Source of the DNA: Pseudomonas marginalis
Lineage (GTDB): Bacteria > Pseudomonadota > Gammaproteobacteria > Pseudomonadales > Pseudomonadaceae
Length of the DNA: 64,000 nucleotides
Assembly (NCBI RefSeq): GCF_008692035.1
Contig: NZ_VTFG01000001.1
Coordinates: forward strand, 4,031,501-4,095,500
Direction of reading: 5' to 3'
Shown here: piece by piece, positions 31,569-40,293 of the stretch
How the letters are laid out: the number at the start of each line of letters is the position of its first letter
Numbering within the stretch: position 1 is the first letter of the stretch
Position numbers and translations under genes: made by a program
Notes under the pieces: model-generated
What the model was told of the DNA's origin: nothing
What the model saw: only the letters and a program-made list of their open reading frames with translations
Databases searched by the model: none

Positions 31569-33008
31569 ATGGATTTCTTTGGCCCGCACCTGCTCGCCTA
31601 CTTCATCGCCACGCTGCACTTGCTCGGGACTCTCGCCGCGATCCACGCGGTGCTGACCGTCAGGACCGCCCAAGGCTCGATCGCCTGGGCCCTGTCACTG
31701 ATGTTCATGCCCTATCTCACCTTGATCCCCTACCTGATCTTTGGCCGCAGCACCTTCGACGCGTATATCCAGGCCCGTCGCCAGGCCAACCAGGAAATGC
31801 ACACCGCGATCACCGAGCTGAACTGGCGCCCGTGGGTCGAGGAGGCTCTCGCCGCGCGCAACTCCAGTGCCTACGCCTCGTTGCGTGCCATGCCCAAGCT
31901 GGGGCGCATGCCGTGCCTGGCAAACAATGAAGTGCGCTTGTTGATCAACGGCGAGGCCACTTTCCGTGCAATCTTCGACGCCATTCGCGGTGCCAAAACC
32001 GCCGTGCTGTTTCAGTTCTTCATCATTCATGACGATGAACTCGGTCGTCAGTTACAGGCGCTGTTGAAGGAAAAGGCTGCCCAAGGCGTGGGCATCTACG
32101 TCATGTACGACCGCATCGGCAGCCACGCCCTGCCCCATCAGTACGTGCAATCGCTGCGCGACGCCGGGGTGCAGGTCAAGGCATTCGCCACCCGCAGCGG
32201 TTGGCTCAACCGTTTCCAGGTCAACTTCCGCAACCATCGCAAGATCGTGGTGGTGGACGGTGTCACCGGGTTTGTCGGTGGGCACAATGTGGGCGATGAA
32301 TACCTGGGCAAAAAACCGCCGCTGGCGCCGTGGCGCGATACCCATGTGCAAGTTACCGGCCCGGTAGTGGCCTGCCTGCAGGAGTCGTTTGCCGAGGACT
32401 GGTTCTGGGCCGCGCGCGAGCTGCCGCCGCTGATCCTGCCGGACGCCTACCCCGAAGACGGCGTGCTCTGCCAATTGCTCGCCAGCGGCCCAGCCGATCC
32501 CTATGAAACCTGCTCGCTGTTTTTCGTCGAGGCCATCCATGCGGCCACCGAGCGCGTGTGGATCACCAGCCCGTATTTCATCCCCGACGAAGCGGTGTTC
32601 GCCGCCCTGCGCCTGGCGGTCCTGCGGGGCGTGGACGTGCGCCTGCTGTTGCCATCGCGGCCCGACCACCGCATCGTGTACGCCGCGTCCAGCCTGTATG
32701 CGATCGAGGCGGTGCGCGCCGGTGTCCGGGTGTTCCGCTATACGCCGGGTTTTTTGCATCAGAAGGTGGTGCTGGTGGACAACGAGATCAGCGCCATCGG
32801 CAGTGCGAACATGGACAACCGTTCATTCCGGCTGAATTTCGAAGTGATGTTGCTGACGGTCGACGAAGCCTTCGCCAAGCAGGTTGAACAGATGCTGCTG
32901 GACGACTTCGCCCAGGCCCATGAAGTGAGCCAGGAAGAAAGCCGCGAGACCCGCCGCCTGCAGCAACTGGGCATGCGGGTGGCGCGCTTGATCTCACCGA
33001 TTCTGTAG
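31569..33008 (+). CDS. clsA: Cardiolipin synthase A
   Basis: 479-residue phospholipase-D-type synthase that joins two phosphatidylglycerols to cardiolipin at the inner membrane. Two N-terminal membrane helices (LLAYFIATLHLLGTLAAIHAVL and ALSLMFMPYLTLIPYLIFG) precede two HKD motifs: the first at NHRKIVVVDGVTGFVGGHNVGDEY, the second at LHQKVVLVDNEISAIGSANMDNRS. ATG at 31569 matches the known ClsA start (MDFFGPHLL); GGAGT lies upstream. The stop codon lies inside the 5' arm of the following terminator hairpin. Confidence 0.95.
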   Translation: MDFFGPHLLAYFIATLHLLGTLAAIHAVLTVRTAQGSIAWALSLMFMPYLTLIPYLIFGRSTFDAYIQARRQANQEMHTAITELNWRPWVEEALAARNSSAYASLRAMPKLGRMPCLANNEVRLLINGEATFRAIFDAIRGAKTAVLFQFFIIHDDELGRQLQALLKEKAAQGVGIYVMYDRIGSHALPHQYVQSLRDAGVQVKAFATRSGWLNRFQVNFRNHRKIVVVDGVTGFVGGHNVGDEYLGKKPPLAPWRDTHVQVTGPVVACLQESFAEDWFWAARELPPLILPDAYPEDGVLCQLLASGPADPYETCSLFFVEAIHAATERVWITSPYFIPDEAVFAALRLAVLRGVDVRLLLPSRPDHRIVYAASSLYAIEAVRAGVRVFRYTPGFLHQKVVLVDNEISAIGSANMDNRSFRLNFEVMLLTVDEAFAKQVEQMLLDDFAQAHEVSQEESRETRRLQQLGMRVARLISPIL

Positions 33009-33036
33009 GAGCGAGGCGTCCCCCTCGCTCCTACAG
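33003..33036. terminator. Bidirectional hairpin between clsA and cfa
   Basis: A perfect 14-bp inverted repeat (CTGTAGGAGCGAGG / CCTCGCTCCTACAG) with a 6-base loop separates the two convergent genes; the clsA stop codon is in its left arm. It resembles a second REP type (GTAGGAGCGAG). T tracts are weak. Confidence 0.7.
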
Positions 33037-33049
33037 TAATCATTCACTT

Positions 33050-34234
33050 TCAGCGATAAATGTCTTCCCGCGTCCACGGCAGTTCATGGCTGCCATCCGC
33101 GTGAGGCTTCACCGCGAGGATCTGGTGCAGGTTGATCCAGCCCCGCGCAAACGCATAGGCACACCCGGCCAGGTACAGCCGCCAGATGCGCAACGCCTGC
33201 TCCGGCACCAGCTTCGCCGCCGCTTCCAGGTTGTCTTCCAGGCGCTCGCTCCAATGGTCCAGGGTGCGCGCGTAATGCAGGCGCAGGCTTTCGACATCGA
33301 CCACTTCCAGCCCGACTTCGCTGATCTCGGCAGTCATCATCGCCAGGTGCGGCAGCTCGCCGTTGGGGAACACATAACGCTCGATAAACTCCCCGGCGCC
33401 ACGGCCTACGGGCCGGCCGTCGGTGTGCTTGGCGGTAATGCCATGGTTCATCACCAGGCCGCCTTCGCGTACGGCACCAAACAGGGTCTTGCAGTATTGC
33501 GCCAGGTTGGCGTGGCCGACGTGCTCGAACATGCCCACGCTCACCACTTTGTCGAAACGACCATCCTGGGGCAGATCGCGGTAGTCGAGCAGTTGCAGGT
33601 CGATCTGGTCTTCCAGGCCCTCGGCTTTCACCCGCTCCTTGGCCAATGCCAGCTGTTCCTTGCTCAGGGTGATACCAAACACTTTCACCCCGAACTCACG
33701 CGCCGCAAAACGTGCCAGCCCGCCCCAGCCACAGCCTACGTCGAGCAGGTACTCGCCGGGCTGCAAGCGCAACTTGCGACACAGGTGGCGGAATTTGTCT
33801 TGCTGGGCCTGGTCGATGGATTCGCTGCCGGTTTCGAAATACCCGCAGGAGTACGCCATGTCCTGGTCCAGCCAGAGCTGGTAGAACGCGTTGGACAGGT
33901 CGTAATGGTAGGAAATAGCCGCGGCGTCGGTGACCTTGTCGTGAATCGAGCGCACCGGCAGACTCCCGCCCTCATCCTCGACCAAGGCATGACTCAGCTC
34001 ATCACAGACCCGGATCACTTCACTGATGGAGCCTTCCAGCTCCAGTTTGCCCTCGACGAAGGCTTCGCCCAACGAGTCGAGCGTGGGGTGGGACAGTTTG
34101 GGTACGACCGTGGGGTCCTTCACCACGATGGTCACACTGGGCTCGGGGCCCAAGTTGAATTCATGGCCATCCCAGAGTCGAAGACGCAGCGGCAGCTGTA
34201 GATTCTGTAAGGCCGGTGGAAGTTGCGCGAGCAT
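33050..34234 (-). CDS. cfa: Cyclopropane-fatty-acyl-phospholipid synthase
   Basis: 394-residue SAM-dependent enzyme that adds a methylene bridge to unsaturated acyl chains of membrane lipids, usually in stationary phase. The SAM motif is YLLDVGCGWGGLARFAA (about residue 163); other CFA blocks are ISYHYDLSNAFYQLWLDQDMAYSCGYF, SVGMFEHVGHANL (with the bicarbonate-binding Glu) and the C-terminal RIWRLYLAGCAYAFARGWINLHQIL. A CAGACGTCTG palindrome (34254-34263) lies 20 bases upstream of the start. Convergent with clsA, so two membrane-lipid genes meet here. Confidence 0.94.
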   Translation of the reverse strand: MLAQLPPALQNLQLPLRLRLWDGHEFNLGPEPSVTIVVKDPTVVPKLSHPTLDSLGEAFVEGKLELEGSISEVIRVCDELSHALVEDEGGSLPVRSIHDKVTDAAAISYHYDLSNAFYQLWLDQDMAYSCGYFETGSESIDQAQQDKFRHLCRKLRLQPGEYLLDVGCGWGGLARFAAREFGVKVFGITLSKEQLALAKERVKAEGLEDQIDLQLLDYRDLPQDGRFDKVVSVGMFEHVGHANLAQYCKTLFGAVREGGLVMNHGITAKHTDGRPVGRGAGEFIERYVFPNGELPHLAMMTAEISEVGLEVVDVESLRLHYARTLDHWSERLEDNLEAAAKLVPEQALRIWRLYLAGCAYAFARGWINLHQILAVKPHADGSHELPWTREDIYR

Positions 34235-34298
34235 GAGTAGTCCCCCCTTGTTTCAGACGTCTGGAATGAGGGTAGACCATCCCGATAAAAAGTAGGAG

Positions 34299-34315
34299 GC
34301 TATCGATTTGATAGC
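34299..34315 (-). terminator. Hairpin between the MNIO cluster and cfa
   Basis: GCTATC-GATTT-GATAGC is a 6-bp hairpin 7 bases after the last MNIO-cluster gene, followed on the minus strand by a T5 tract after 7 bases. Weak terminator candidate. Confidence 0.35.
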
Positions 34316-34321
34316 GTTCTT

Positions 34322-35110
34322 CTATGGGGCCCGGCGCTGGAGCAAACCGTCCTGGATCCACTGTTTCAGCCATGTCACCGCTTGCAGTGGTGCACCCTCT
34401 CCATAAGTGACTGCCAGTTGCGCACACAGTTCTGCGAAGGTCCAACCGGTCGTCACCATCCCCGCCAGCGCAAACGCCTCGGCCGGTCCCAGGCTGCGAT
34501 AACGGCACACATTCTGATCGCGCCATACCAGGCAGATCTGTGCGAAGTCCAAGGTGTGGCTGTCGGGGAAATCCGCGCCATCCTTGCTGGCACGCCAGAT
34601 GGCCACGGTGTTGAAGTGGCAAAGCCGCTGCTGTACGGATGGTGTCAGGAAGACCTGCAAACCGGGCCAATCCTCGGGCGGCAGCACCGCCATATCATCC
34701 TGGGTCAGCGGCTCACCCTGCGGCGCATCGAACGCCAGGGTGAAGGCCCACTCCAACTGGGCCAGTTCAACCAGCGGCGCACTTTGCTCGGCCACCAGGT
34801 GCTCGTGGATAAACGCCGGAAACCGCTCGCCCAACCAGCGCAGGCTGTAGTGAGCCGAGGGATAACGACGCACATAGGCTTGCGTCAGCAGCGCAAACTC
34901 ATCATCCCCCAGCCAATACCGGATGGCGCTGAAGTCGTGCCGCAACACCTCCTGCAGCCGTGCCAGATAAGCGTTGTGGTAGATCGCCAGGCCGGTGTCC
35001 ACGTCCAGCGTCGGCCCACCCAATAACGTGGCGGCAAAGCCATTGGTGGTATCTGGCGTCTGCGCTGACAGGTGCTGTTCAAAGGCCAACTGCCAGTCGA
35101 TCAGGCGCAT
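34322..35110 (-). CDS. MNIO partner protein (DUF2063, HvfC/BufC-type)
   Basis: 262-residue protein with an N-terminal DUF2063 domain (MRLIDWQLAFEQHLSAQ ... IYHNAYLARLQEVLRHDFSAIRYWLGDDEFALLTQAYVRRYPS) and a divergent C-terminal domain (about 150-262). Such proteins are the RiPP recognition partners of DUF692 (MNIO) enzymes and help present the precursor peptide. It overlaps the upstream MNIO gene by 10 bases, showing translational coupling. No DoxX-type membrane protein follows, unlike many clusters of this family. Family match is from recognised motifs; function is from studied relatives. Confidence 0.88.
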   Translation of the reverse strand: MRLIDWQLAFEQHLSAQTPDTTNGFAATLLGGPTLDVDTGLAIYHNAYLARLQEVLRHDFSAIRYWLGDDEFALLTQAYVRRYPSAHYSLRWLGERFPAFIHEHLVAEQSAPLVELAQLEWAFTLAFDAPQGEPLTQDDMAVLPPEDWPGLQVFLTPSVQQRLCHFNTVAIWRASKDGADFPDSHTLDFAQICLVWRDQNVCRYRSLGPAEAFALAGMVTTGWTFAELCAQLAVTYGEGAPLQAVTWLKQWIQDGLLQRRAP

Positions 35111-35946
35111 AACGACCTCCGGGCCAAGGCTGCGGCGCCTAGCTTGCGGGCCTTTTCCAGCTCGGTGAGGAGCTCTTCGAACGGCGGGAAATGGTCATCG
35201 CGCTCCAACAGCGTCGAGACCGGCCCGAAATGCTCCAGGGTCTGTTGATACAACGCCCACACCGGATCGCACACCGGATGGTCGTGGGTATCGACCACGT
35301 AGTCGCCGTAATCCATATGCCCTGCCAGATGCAGCTGGCGGATGCTGTCGGGCGGCAGGTTGCGGATAAAGGTCCAGGCATCGAAGCCATGGTTGCGCGC
35401 ACTGACATACACATTGTTAACGTCAAGCAGCAACTGGCAGCCCGACAGGTGGGCCAGGGCATTGAGGAATTCCCATTCGGTGAATTCATCCGCCTTGGCA
35501 CGCACATAACTGGAGACGTTTTCCAGCACCAGCGGGCGCTGCAACACATCCTGCACTTGGCGAACGCGAGCAGCTACGTAGTAGAGGCTTTCTTCGGTGT
35601 AAGGCAGGGGCAGCAGGTCATGCAACTGGTGCGCGCTGCCACGACTCCAGCACAAATGATCGGAAATCCACGCGGGCTGGATGCGCTCCGCGAGCTGCTT
35701 GAGGTGTTTCAGGTAGTCCATGTCGACGGGGTGGGGGCCGCCGATGGACAGGGACACACCGTGCATCACCAACGGGTAACGCTCGGCTATCGCATCCAGG
35801 TAGTACAAGGCTTTACCGCCCTGCACCAGATAGTTCTCGGAGATCACTTCGAACCAATCCACGGCCGGCGCTTGTTCAAGGATCTGCTGGTAGTACTCAC
35901 TGCGTAAACCCAGGCCGTAACCCAGACTTGGAAGGGACGCGGACAT
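35101..35946 (-). CDS. DUF692 multinuclear non-heme iron oxidative enzyme (MNIO, HvfB/BufB-type)
   Basis: 281-residue TIM-barrel enzyme that oxidatively modifies cysteines in a RiPP precursor. Metal-binding family motifs are visible: YGLGLRSEYY, WFEVISENYL, MHGVSLSIGGP, WISDHLCWS, LLLDVNNVYVSARNHGFD, LAGHMDYGDYVVDTHDHPV and the C-terminal LLERDDHFPP. Relatives convert Cys to oxazolone/thioamide or thiooxazole groups, giving copper- or metal-binding peptides. AGGAG before ATG at 35946. It follows the precursor gene after a 66-base gap with a strong hairpin and overlaps the partner gene. Confidence 0.93.
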   Translation of the reverse strand: MSASLPSLGYGLGLRSEYYQQILEQAPAVDWFEVISENYLVQGGKALYYLDAIAERYPLVMHGVSLSIGGPHPVDMDYLKHLKQLAERIQPAWISDHLCWSRGSAHQLHDLLPLPYTEESLYYVAARVRQVQDVLQRPLVLENVSSYVRAKADEFTEWEFLNALAHLSGCQLLLDVNNVYVSARNHGFDAWTFIRNLPPDSIRQLHLAGHMDYGDYVVDTHDHPVCDPVWALYQQTLEHFGPVSTLLERDDHFPPFEELLTELEKARKLGAAALARRSLCA

Positions 35947-35968
35947 GACTCGCTCCTGGGCAAAGTGT

Positions 35969-35995
35969 CCGCAGCGGTGGGGGCTGCCGCTGCGG
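35969..35995 (-). terminator. Attenuator-type hairpin between precursor and MNIO gene
   Basis: CCGCAGCGG and CCGCTGCGG form a perfect 9-bp, all-but-one GC stem with a 9-base loop, between the RiPP precursor gene and its modifying enzyme. There is no long T tract, so it may be a partial terminator or an mRNA end stabiliser that keeps precursor levels above enzyme levels. Confidence 0.6.
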
Positions 35996-36012
35996 TTGCA
36001 CTCGTTTGCCGG

Positions 36013-36264
36013 TTATTCGCCGACTTTGCCGCCCGCTGCGTCACAGGCGGCCTTGGTCATGGCCTTGAAGCCGTGGCCCTTGCACACCGCCTGGCCTTTG
36101 CAGGCGTTTTCAGCGGTTTTGCAGTCGTTCATGCCTTTGCAGGACGTCACGCCGTAGCAATGCACTTGCGCATCGGCGGCTTGTACCTGGGTCGCAACAC
36201 CGGCAAACATGGTGGCGGCGGCCATCGCCAGGGCAGCACCAGCAGCAGCGGATTTAATCTTCAT
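36013..36264 (-). CDS. Cys-rich RiPP precursor, bufferin-type metallophore (DUF2282-like/BufA2)
   Basis: 83-residue precursor with a Sec signal peptide (about residues 1-29, ending VQAAD). The mature part has six cysteines, mostly in C-K-[GT] context: HCYGVTSCKGMNDCKTAENA, then ACKGQAVCKGHGFKAM and AACDAAGG. This is the layout of periplasmic bufferins, whose core cysteines are modified by the MNIO enzyme and bind copper; specific modification here is inferred. GAGGAA eight bases before ATG at 36264 fixes the start. The upstream 116 bases hold the promoter region, with a GTAACG motif of the type used by ECF sigma factors but no confident -10. Confidence 0.85.
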   Translation of the reverse strand: MKIKSAAAGAALAMAAATMFAGVATQVQAADAQVHCYGVTSCKGMNDCKTAENACKGQAVCKGHGFKAMTKAACDAAGGKVGE

Positions 36265-36380
36265 TCTCGTATTCCTCATGATCGGTAGTGGCGTCGGTCT
36301 GAACGGAGTGCCCAGTCTCGACACAGCACTAGAGTGAGGCCCCTTATCGGCGTTACAGCCGTGTGCAAATATTTCTGAAA

Positions 36381-38267
36381 TTAATCCTCAAGCTTCGACA
36401 GCGGCTCCTGAAACCGCAGCAAACGCCCGGCATTGCCCAGTACCAGCAAGGTGCTGAGGTTATGCAACACCGCCGCAATCATCGCCCCCGCAGCGCCCAA
36501 CCAGCCAAAGGCGGCAAACACCACGATAGCCAAGGTCCAGCCCAGGCCGATGACCACGTTGACCTGCAACGTACGCCGGCACTGGCGACTCAAGCGCACA
36601 CAGGTGCCCAGGCGCCGCAGGTCGCTGCCGATCAACACCACATCCGCCGAGGCCAGCGCAATGTCCGCCCCACCCGCGCCCATGGCCACCCCAACCACGC
36701 CAGCCTTGAGCGCCAGGGAATCGTTGATCCCATCACCGACCACCATGGGCCGGAAGCCGCTGCCGATTTCCCCCAGCACGCGGTTGAGCTTGTCTTCCGG
36801 CAACGCCTGGGCTTCGACATCGCTGATGCCCACGTCCAGCGCCAGGCTGTCGGCCACGCTTTGACGGTCGCCAGTCAGCAGCAGTTGGCGACCCAGGCCC
36901 AAATCCCGCAACTCTTGCAGGGCCTGGCGCGCCTCCGGCTTGACGCTGTCGGCCAGCAGCAGCCAGGCCAGGAACTGCCCGTTCAGGGCCAGCCCGGCAA
37001 TCGGGCCGTCATGGTTGGGCACCGTCGTCGTGACAATACCCAATTGCTCGAACAACTCGGGACGGCCCAACGCCGCTTCGCCCTGCTCGGTCTGTGCCAC
37101 AACGCCTAAGCCCTGGCGCTCGCGAATATCCGTGAGCGCCAGCAGTTGCGCCTGAGTCGCCAACCCCGCCAACGCACGGCTGACCGGGTGGCTACTGGCC
37201 GAACCGAGGCTGGCCGCCAGGTTGAGCAGCGCCTGGCGGTCGGTCGACGAGGTCTCGATGGACTGCAAGCGCAGGGTGCCGAAGGTCAGGGTGCCGGTCT
37301 TGTCCACCACCAGCGAGGTCAGGTCCGCCAACTCTTCGAGGAACGCCGAGCTGCGAATCAGGATCCCGTGCCGGGCCGCCACGGCAATCCCGGCAATCGC
37401 CGTTGCCGGTGCCGACAGCACCAGGGCGCAGGGGCACGCCGCCACCAGCACCGCGAGCATCGCCTGGGCGTCATTGGTCACAAACCAGGTTACTGCCGCC
37501 AGCAGCAATACCAACACCATATAGCTGCCCGCGTAACGCTCCAGCAGCCGCGTGATCGGCGGCTTGGAACGTTCGGCGTTCTGCATCAGCGCGATGACTT
37601 TGCCCAGGGTCGACTCGTTGCCGGTGCGCGTCACTTGCAGGCGCAACAGGCCATCGAGGTTGATCGCCCCGCCAAACACCTGCACACCCACACTGGCTTC
37701 CAACGGTACCGACTCACCGGTGATCGGCGCCGTGTCCAGGCTCGCCTGGCCCGACAGCACCACGCCATCGGCGGGCACCCGATCACCGGCGCGCACCTCG
37801 ACGATATCCCCGGTGCTCAGGGTGCCGTTATCCACTTCGATGATGCTGCCGTCGGCCTGCACCCGCCGCGCATGGCTGCGGGTCAGTTTGCCCAGGGCAT
37901 GAATCGCCTCCTGGGAGCCGATCACACTGCGCTCTTCCAATACGTGGCCGAAGATCATGATGATCGGCAGCAGCGCGGCGGTGAGCAGATCGCCGGTGGC
38001 CCAGGCGCCGAGCATCGCCAGGGCGATCAGTTGGTCGGTAATGCCATGCAGGCTGGGAAAACGCAGGCTGTACCAGGCCGAGCGCATCACCGGCACCGCC
38101 ACCAGCAACGAGGCCACACCGAGCAGCAACTGGCTGACGCCCGTCTGGTCCGGCGCCAGCCAGCGCCATACCAGGCCCAGCGTCAGCAAGCCCAGGGCGA
38201 GCATGGCCAGGGTCAATTGTCGGGCAGCGCTGCGCTGTTCGGCGGAGGTCAGCATGGGTGCGCTCAT
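36381..38267 (-). CDS. P1B-type heavy-metal-transporting ATPase
   Basis: 628-residue metal P-type ATPase of the inner membrane. No N-terminal HMA or His-rich metal domain is seen. It has the TGES actuator motif (APITGESVPL), the CPC ion site (VAACPCALVLS), phosphorylation site DKTGTLTFG, the HP motif (SSHPVSRAL) and the hinge GDGINDSLAL. The last helix reads LHNLSTLLVLGNAGRLL, unlike the MxxSS of copper pumps or DxG of ZntA and closer to the HEG[ST] pattern of cobalt/zinc types, so substrate is uncertain. Its start overlaps the SPFH gene by ATGA; it ends the four-gene operon. Confidence 0.93.
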   Translation of the reverse strand: MSAPMLTSAEQRSAARQLTLAMLALGLLTLGLVWRWLAPDQTGVSQLLLGVASLLVAVPVMRSAWYSLRFPSLHGITDQLIALAMLGAWATGDLLTAALLPIIMIFGHVLEERSVIGSQEAIHALGKLTRSHARRVQADGSIIEVDNGTLSTGDIVEVRAGDRVPADGVVLSGQASLDTAPITGESVPLEASVGVQVFGGAINLDGLLRLQVTRTGNESTLGKVIALMQNAERSKPPITRLLERYAGSYMVLVLLLAAVTWFVTNDAQAMLAVLVAACPCALVLSAPATAIAGIAVAARHGILIRSSAFLEELADLTSLVVDKTGTLTFGTLRLQSIETSSTDRQALLNLAASLGSASSHPVSRALAGLATQAQLLALTDIRERQGLGVVAQTEQGEAALGRPELFEQLGIVTTTVPNHDGPIAGLALNGQFLAWLLLADSVKPEARQALQELRDLGLGRQLLLTGDRQSVADSLALDVGISDVEAQALPEDKLNRVLGEIGSGFRPMVVGDGINDSLALKAGVVGVAMGAGGADIALASADVVLIGSDLRRLGTCVRLSRQCRRTLQVNVVIGLGWTLAIVVFAAFGWLGAAGAMIAAVLHNLSTLLVLGNAGRLLRFQEPLSKLED

Positions 38268-39298
38268 TGTTCGGCTCCCTGGATGATCAAGCGGGAGTCG
38301 TCTTTAGGATCGACCGTGGTCACCGAACCGGCCTGGCCGAGAATCTTCGGCATACGCTCGCGGTACAGGCGCAACAGCAAGCCCGGGTCTTTGACCTGGG
38401 CCAGGCTGGCGACCGTGGCCGTTTGCGCCTGGGCATTGGCCAGGCGTTCACTGGCCTGGGCGTGGGCAACCTGCACCAGGCGGTCGGCCTGCTGGTTGGC
38501 GGTCTGGGTGAGTTTTTCCGCTTCGGTCCGGGCGTTTGCCACGGCTTTGTCGGCTTGTTGACTGGCGGTGAGTACGGCGTTGAATGCGTTCACCGCCGGG
38601 CCCGGCAGGCTCGATTGCACATCGACCCGCGTCACCTCGATGCCCAGCCCCAGACCGGTGGCGGCCAACTCGGCCAGGCGCTTGTTGATGCATTGCACCA
38701 AGTCACCCCGCAGCCGCTCGCGACGCTCGGCGGCGCCGTTGTCGGTACCGATCAATTCGGGGCGCGCCACCAGGATCGTGTCCAGATCGCGCGCCGCCGT
38801 CAGGGCCACGGCGCTGCGGGTCACCAGGCGATCCAGGGCCGGCAGCACATGCGCGCCCTGCAACACAAAGGCGTAGGGTTCGGTGACCTTGTAGAACACC
38901 CGCACATCCAGCTGCACCACTCCGGCATCGCCGGTCAGCAGGTAGCCGGAGCCGGCCAGGGCATCGCTCAAGGGCGTGGCGAAACTGGCCACACGATCAG
39001 CCTGCACCGCCGCATCGGAACGCAACAGGTTCTCCACCCGACGCTCGATCACCCGGTCGGCCGCCGGCAATAACACCACCTGCTCTAACGGCTGCGGCCA
39101 GGCCAGCAGCAGCCCGGCATTCTGGATGCGGTCGAGGGCGCCGAAGTGCAGCACCACCGCACGGTTCTGCGGGTCGATCTGCCGCACATTGGAAAACGCC
39201 CATGCCAATGCGGCCAACACCGTCACCGCGTACAACGCCAGGAACGTCAGGCGCCCGGCCTGGATCCAGGGGCTGTCCGGGCTGTCACGCTCGGTCAT
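38264..39298 (-). CDS. SPFH/band-7 membrane protein (HflC/HflK-like), operon gene 3
   Basis: 344-residue protein with one N-terminal membrane helix (LTFLALYAVTVLAALAWAF) and a band-7/SPFH domain (about 40-220; VRQIDPQNRAVVLHFGAL ... WPQPLEQVVLLP), followed by a long Ala/Gln-rich coiled coil (ASQQADKAVANARTEAEKLTQ) typical of HflK/HflC scaffolds. It is not the hfl locus pair, which lies with hfq/miaA in pseudomonads. It overlaps genes on both sides by ATGA (4 bases), so it probably forms a hetero-oligomer with the other two SPFH proteins next to the metal ATPase. Confidence 0.85.
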   Translation of the reverse strand: MTERDSPDSPWIQAGRLTFLALYAVTVLAALAWAFSNVRQIDPQNRAVVLHFGALDRIQNAGLLLAWPQPLEQVVLLPAADRVIERRVENLLRSDAAVQADRVASFATPLSDALAGSGYLLTGDAGVVQLDVRVFYKVTEPYAFVLQGAHVLPALDRLVTRSAVALTAARDLDTILVARPELIGTDNGAAERRERLRGDLVQCINKRLAELAATGLGLGIEVTRVDVQSSLPGPAVNAFNAVLTASQQADKAVANARTEAEKLTQTANQQADRLVQVAHAQASERLANAQAQTATVASLAQVKDPGLLLRLYRERMPKILGQAGSVTTVDPKDDSRLIIQGAEQ

Positions 39299-40281
39299 GG
39301 CTGAACGTCCTTGGGCCCGTCCACCAACGCGCGAAAGGGCGCGGCGTCGGTGCGCAGGATGATTTTGGTGCCGGGGGTCACGACCGTGCCCAGGGTATCC
39401 AGGGAGCGCAGCAGGTTATACAGCTGCGGATTGCCGGCGTAGGCACGCCCATAAATCTGCGCGGCTTCGACCCGCGACTGGGCTTCGATGTCGGCGGCTT
39501 TCACCGTGGCATCGGCCTGCACGATGCGCGCATCACGCTCAGCCGCGGAGCGAATCTGCGCGGCCTCGCGCTTGCCCACGGCCGTGCGTTCGGTGGCGAT
39601 GGTTTCACGCTCGGCACGCATGCGGTCGACGGTGGCGGTGAGCGTGACCGACGGCAACGTCAGCCGCTCGATCCCCACCTGCGCCACGCGCACGCCATAG
39701 GTGGTGAGCAATTGTTGATCAATCTGCTGGTGCAGCTGCGCCTCGAAATCGGCAATGCGCACCTGGCTGGCGTCAGTGTTGATCAAGCTCGACAGGTCAA
39801 AGCTGGCCGCCGTGGTTTCCAGCGCCGAGCCGACAAAGGTGCGGATCTGCCGCGCCGCCTCATCCGGCTGGTTCTGCACGGCGCGCATAAAGCGCTGCAC
39901 ATTGTCGGCATCGCCCTGCACCTGCCACGCCACATAGGCCTGCACGATAATCCGCAGGCCGTCGCGCGTGCCCACATCCTGCAAGCCGCTGGAGGTGGTG
40001 CGCAGGCGCAAGTCCACCGGGATCGCCGCTTCGAACGGCGCCGGCCAACGCCAGCCCAGGCCCGGTTCCAGCAACACCCGCGACGGGTTGCCGAAGCGGG
40101 TAATCACCGTGGCCTCGCCGGAGCGCACCTGCACCAGGCTCGCCGCCGCCACCGCGAACAGCACCAGCAACACCGCCCAGGCCATACGCCGCCAAGGGAA
40201 AGGACCCGCCGCCTGTTCATCACCGTGATGAGGGTGATGGTGGCCGTGGTGGTGACCATGATCGTGAGAATGAGCGCTCAA
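39295..40281 (-). CDS. SPFH/band-7 membrane protein with His-rich N-terminus, operon gene 2
   Basis: 328-residue SPFH protein. The first 20 residues contain eleven histidines (H at 4, 6, 8, 10-12, 14-16, 18, 19) before the single membrane helix (WAVLLVLFAVAAASLVQV), so a metal-binding tail on the cytoplasmic side is likely. The SPFH domain follows (VRSGEATVITRFGNPSRVLLEPGLGWRWPAPF) and then an Ala/Glu/Arg coiled coil (ERETIATERTAVGKREAAQIRSAAER). Relatives recruit or shield FtsH-type proteases. The His tail next to a P1B ATPase and a Zur-like site suggests a zinc-linked scaffold; that is inference. Confidence 0.85.
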   Translation of the reverse strand: MSAHSHDHGHHHGHHHPHHGDEQAAGPFPWRRMAWAVLLVLFAVAAASLVQVRSGEATVITRFGNPSRVLLEPGLGWRWPAPFEAAIPVDLRLRTTSSGLQDVGTRDGLRIIVQAYVAWQVQGDADNVQRFMRAVQNQPDEAARQIRTFVGSALETTAASFDLSSLINTDASQVRIADFEAQLHQQIDQQLLTTYGVRVAQVGIERLTLPSVTLTATVDRMRAERETIATERTAVGKREAAQIRSAAERDARIVQADATVKAADIEAQSRVEAAQIYGRAYAGNPQLYNLLRSLDTLGTVVTPGTKIILRTDAAPFRALVDGPKDVQP

Positions 40282-40293
40282 CAGACAGACTCC

